Positions 6,554 to 6,945 of a DNA stretch of 6,945 nt are shown in pieces (the first letter of the stretch is position 1; the number at the start of each line of letters is the position of its first letter). The notes below the pieces were generated by a model. The model was not told the origin of the DNA and searched no databases. It saw nothing but the letters and a program-made list of their open reading frames with translations. The translations under genes were made by a program, and so were the position numbers. Location of the stretch: assembly GCA_038527215.1 (NCBI GenBank), contig JBCBGC010000210.1, forward strand, positions 1-6,945, in the 5' to 3' direction. The stretch comes from JAWPMV01 sp038527215. Its GTDB lineage: Bacteria; Bacteroidota; Bacteroidia; J057.

Positions 6554-6618
6554 CCTACGCCTAAGGAGAGAATCAATAAGAATACACCTACAAATACATT
6601 CCCCAAATTCTGATTCAT
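6554..6618 (-). pseudogene. N-terminal fragment of a signal-peptide or membrane-anchor gene cut off by the IS
   Basis: An ATG at 6618 (minus strand) opens a frame reading MNQNLGNVFVGVFLLILSLG, a polar start followed by a strongly hydrophobic stretch, which suits a signal peptide or transmembrane anchor. After about 22 native codons it runs into the IS end and reads a short IS-derived tail (RPPENRDSIK) before stopping at 6519-6517, 33 residues in all. The rest of the gene is not recognisable on the far side of the IS. The peptide is short and could be chance, but its amphipathic layout and precise truncation at the IS border make a broken gene plausible. No function can be assigned. Confidence 0.45.
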
Positions 6619-6650
6619 ACCCTTAATTATACCATAACCATAATCTTAAA

Positions 6651-6665
6651 ACTGAAGTCTTCAGT
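6651..6665. promoter_or_regulatory. Perfect 15-bp palindrome, operator-like
   Basis: ACTGAAG-T-CTTCAGT has perfect 7-bp arms around one base. It is centred about 40 bases upstream of the truncated minus-strand start at 6618, where an operator would sit. No second copy was seen in the window. It could equally be chance or part of a decayed sequence. Confidence 0.3.
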
Positions 6666-6747
6666 AAGGCAGAAGTGTTTATTAGACCCAGATTTTCTAG
6701 TTCCAGACGTTGCTACATAAGGGAGGATATCAGATCAGGGAGAGCCG

Positions 6748-6834
6748 TTAATCTTCCTGTGCCTGGTTATGGGACCATTGTTCCAAATACTTAGACAGAT
6801 ATTTTTCAGCTTTCCTTCTCCGTAACTGATCCAT
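6748..6834 (-). CDS. Short 28-residue ORF, possible gene remnant
   Basis: On the minus strand the frame reads MDQLRRRKAEKYLSKYLEQW and ends SHNQAQED before TAA. The composition is charged, helical and protein-like, as at the C-terminal end of a real protein. Upstream in the same frame are stops at short intervals, and a neighbouring frame reads NAPVLEVLRQLGSKYSNG, so this may be the end of a decayed, frameshifted gene. It ends 130 bases before the truncated start at 6618, which would allow the two to be neighbours on the same strand. It may also be noise. Confidence 0.25.
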   Translation of the reverse strand: MDQLRRRKAEKYLSKYLEQWSHNQAQED

Positions 6835-6945
6835 TCGAATATTTAGATCCTAATTGGCGCAGGACTTCTAATACTGGAGCATTTTTATTAATTCATAAAA
6901 CCGGTGTCATATTGAAGTCATTTCATCAGCGTCCTCTTGTGAGTT

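Larger units (their letters stand above)
6554..6945. other. AT-rich region with no confidently callable gene
   Basis: This 392-base stretch to the right of the IS holds the truncated signal-peptide-like start, the 15-bp palindrome and the 28-residue minus ORF listed separately. On the plus strand one frame is open from 6627 to the window end except for a single TAG at 6792. The last 50 codons (from 6795; for example DPFEYLDPNWRRTSNTGAF, then LLIHKTGVILKSFHQRP) continue past the window, but no ATG starts them. No RNA gene or array was seen. Confidence 0.5.

Noticed and set aside
6626..6631. TATAAT on the minus strand as a promoter -10 for the truncated ORF
   Set aside because: It lies only 7 bases from the ATG with no matching -35, and it does not fit the TAnnTTTG -7 element of Bacteroidota.

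Overview
The window most likely comes from a Bacteroidota genome, probably a marine or environmental member of the Saprospiria/Cytophagia type. This is inferred from the protein families and their style: secreted DUF1080 and sorbosone-dehydrogenase-like proteins, a lipoprotein of the agmatine/peptidyl-arginine deiminase family, A-rich leaders without good Shine-Dalgarno sequences, and an IS3-family element. No rRNA, tRNA, CRISPR array or phage gene was seen.

Bases 1-3460 hold two tightly spaced plus-strand genes, probably one operon. The first lacks its 5' end. What remains is the tail of a DUF1080 (3-keto-disaccharide hydrolase / concanavalin-like) domain, a PA14-like domain and a C-terminal domain of the kind found with DUF7133-type sugar dehydrogenase-like proteins. 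The second starts 20 bases after the first stops. It is a complete 707-residue secreted protein: a sorbosone-dehydrogenase-like beta-propeller, a basic Ala/Lys/Pro linker and a C-terminal azurin-type copper domain with all main type-1 copper ligands. Together they look like an exported carbohydrate-handling (possibly sugar-oxidising) pair with a built-in electron carrier.

Bases 3461-5319 have a visibly lower G+C and hold two plus-strand genes that look unrelated to the first pair. One is a 170-residue cytosolic, acidic, helix-rich protein of unknown function. The other is a 380-residue lipoprotein of the agmatine/peptidyl-arginine deiminase family with its catalytic motifs intact.

Bases 5320-6553 are a complete, apparently intact 1234-bp IS3-family (IS407-like) insertion sequence on the minus strand. 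It has imperfect terminal inverted repeats of about 30 bp, orfA, orfB and a textbook A_AAA_AAG -1 frameshift site that joins them into a 387-residue DDE transposase. No target-site duplication is visible. The element cuts off a minus-strand open frame (6554-6618) that begins like a signal peptide or membrane anchor.

Bases 6554-6945 are AT-rich and hold no gene that can be called with confidence. They contain the truncated N-terminus, a 15-bp palindrome, a 28-codon minus-strand ORF and an open plus-strand frame that runs off the window edge. The most interesting items are the propeller-azurin fusion, the absence of a target duplication around the otherwise intact IS, and the interrupted gene start.
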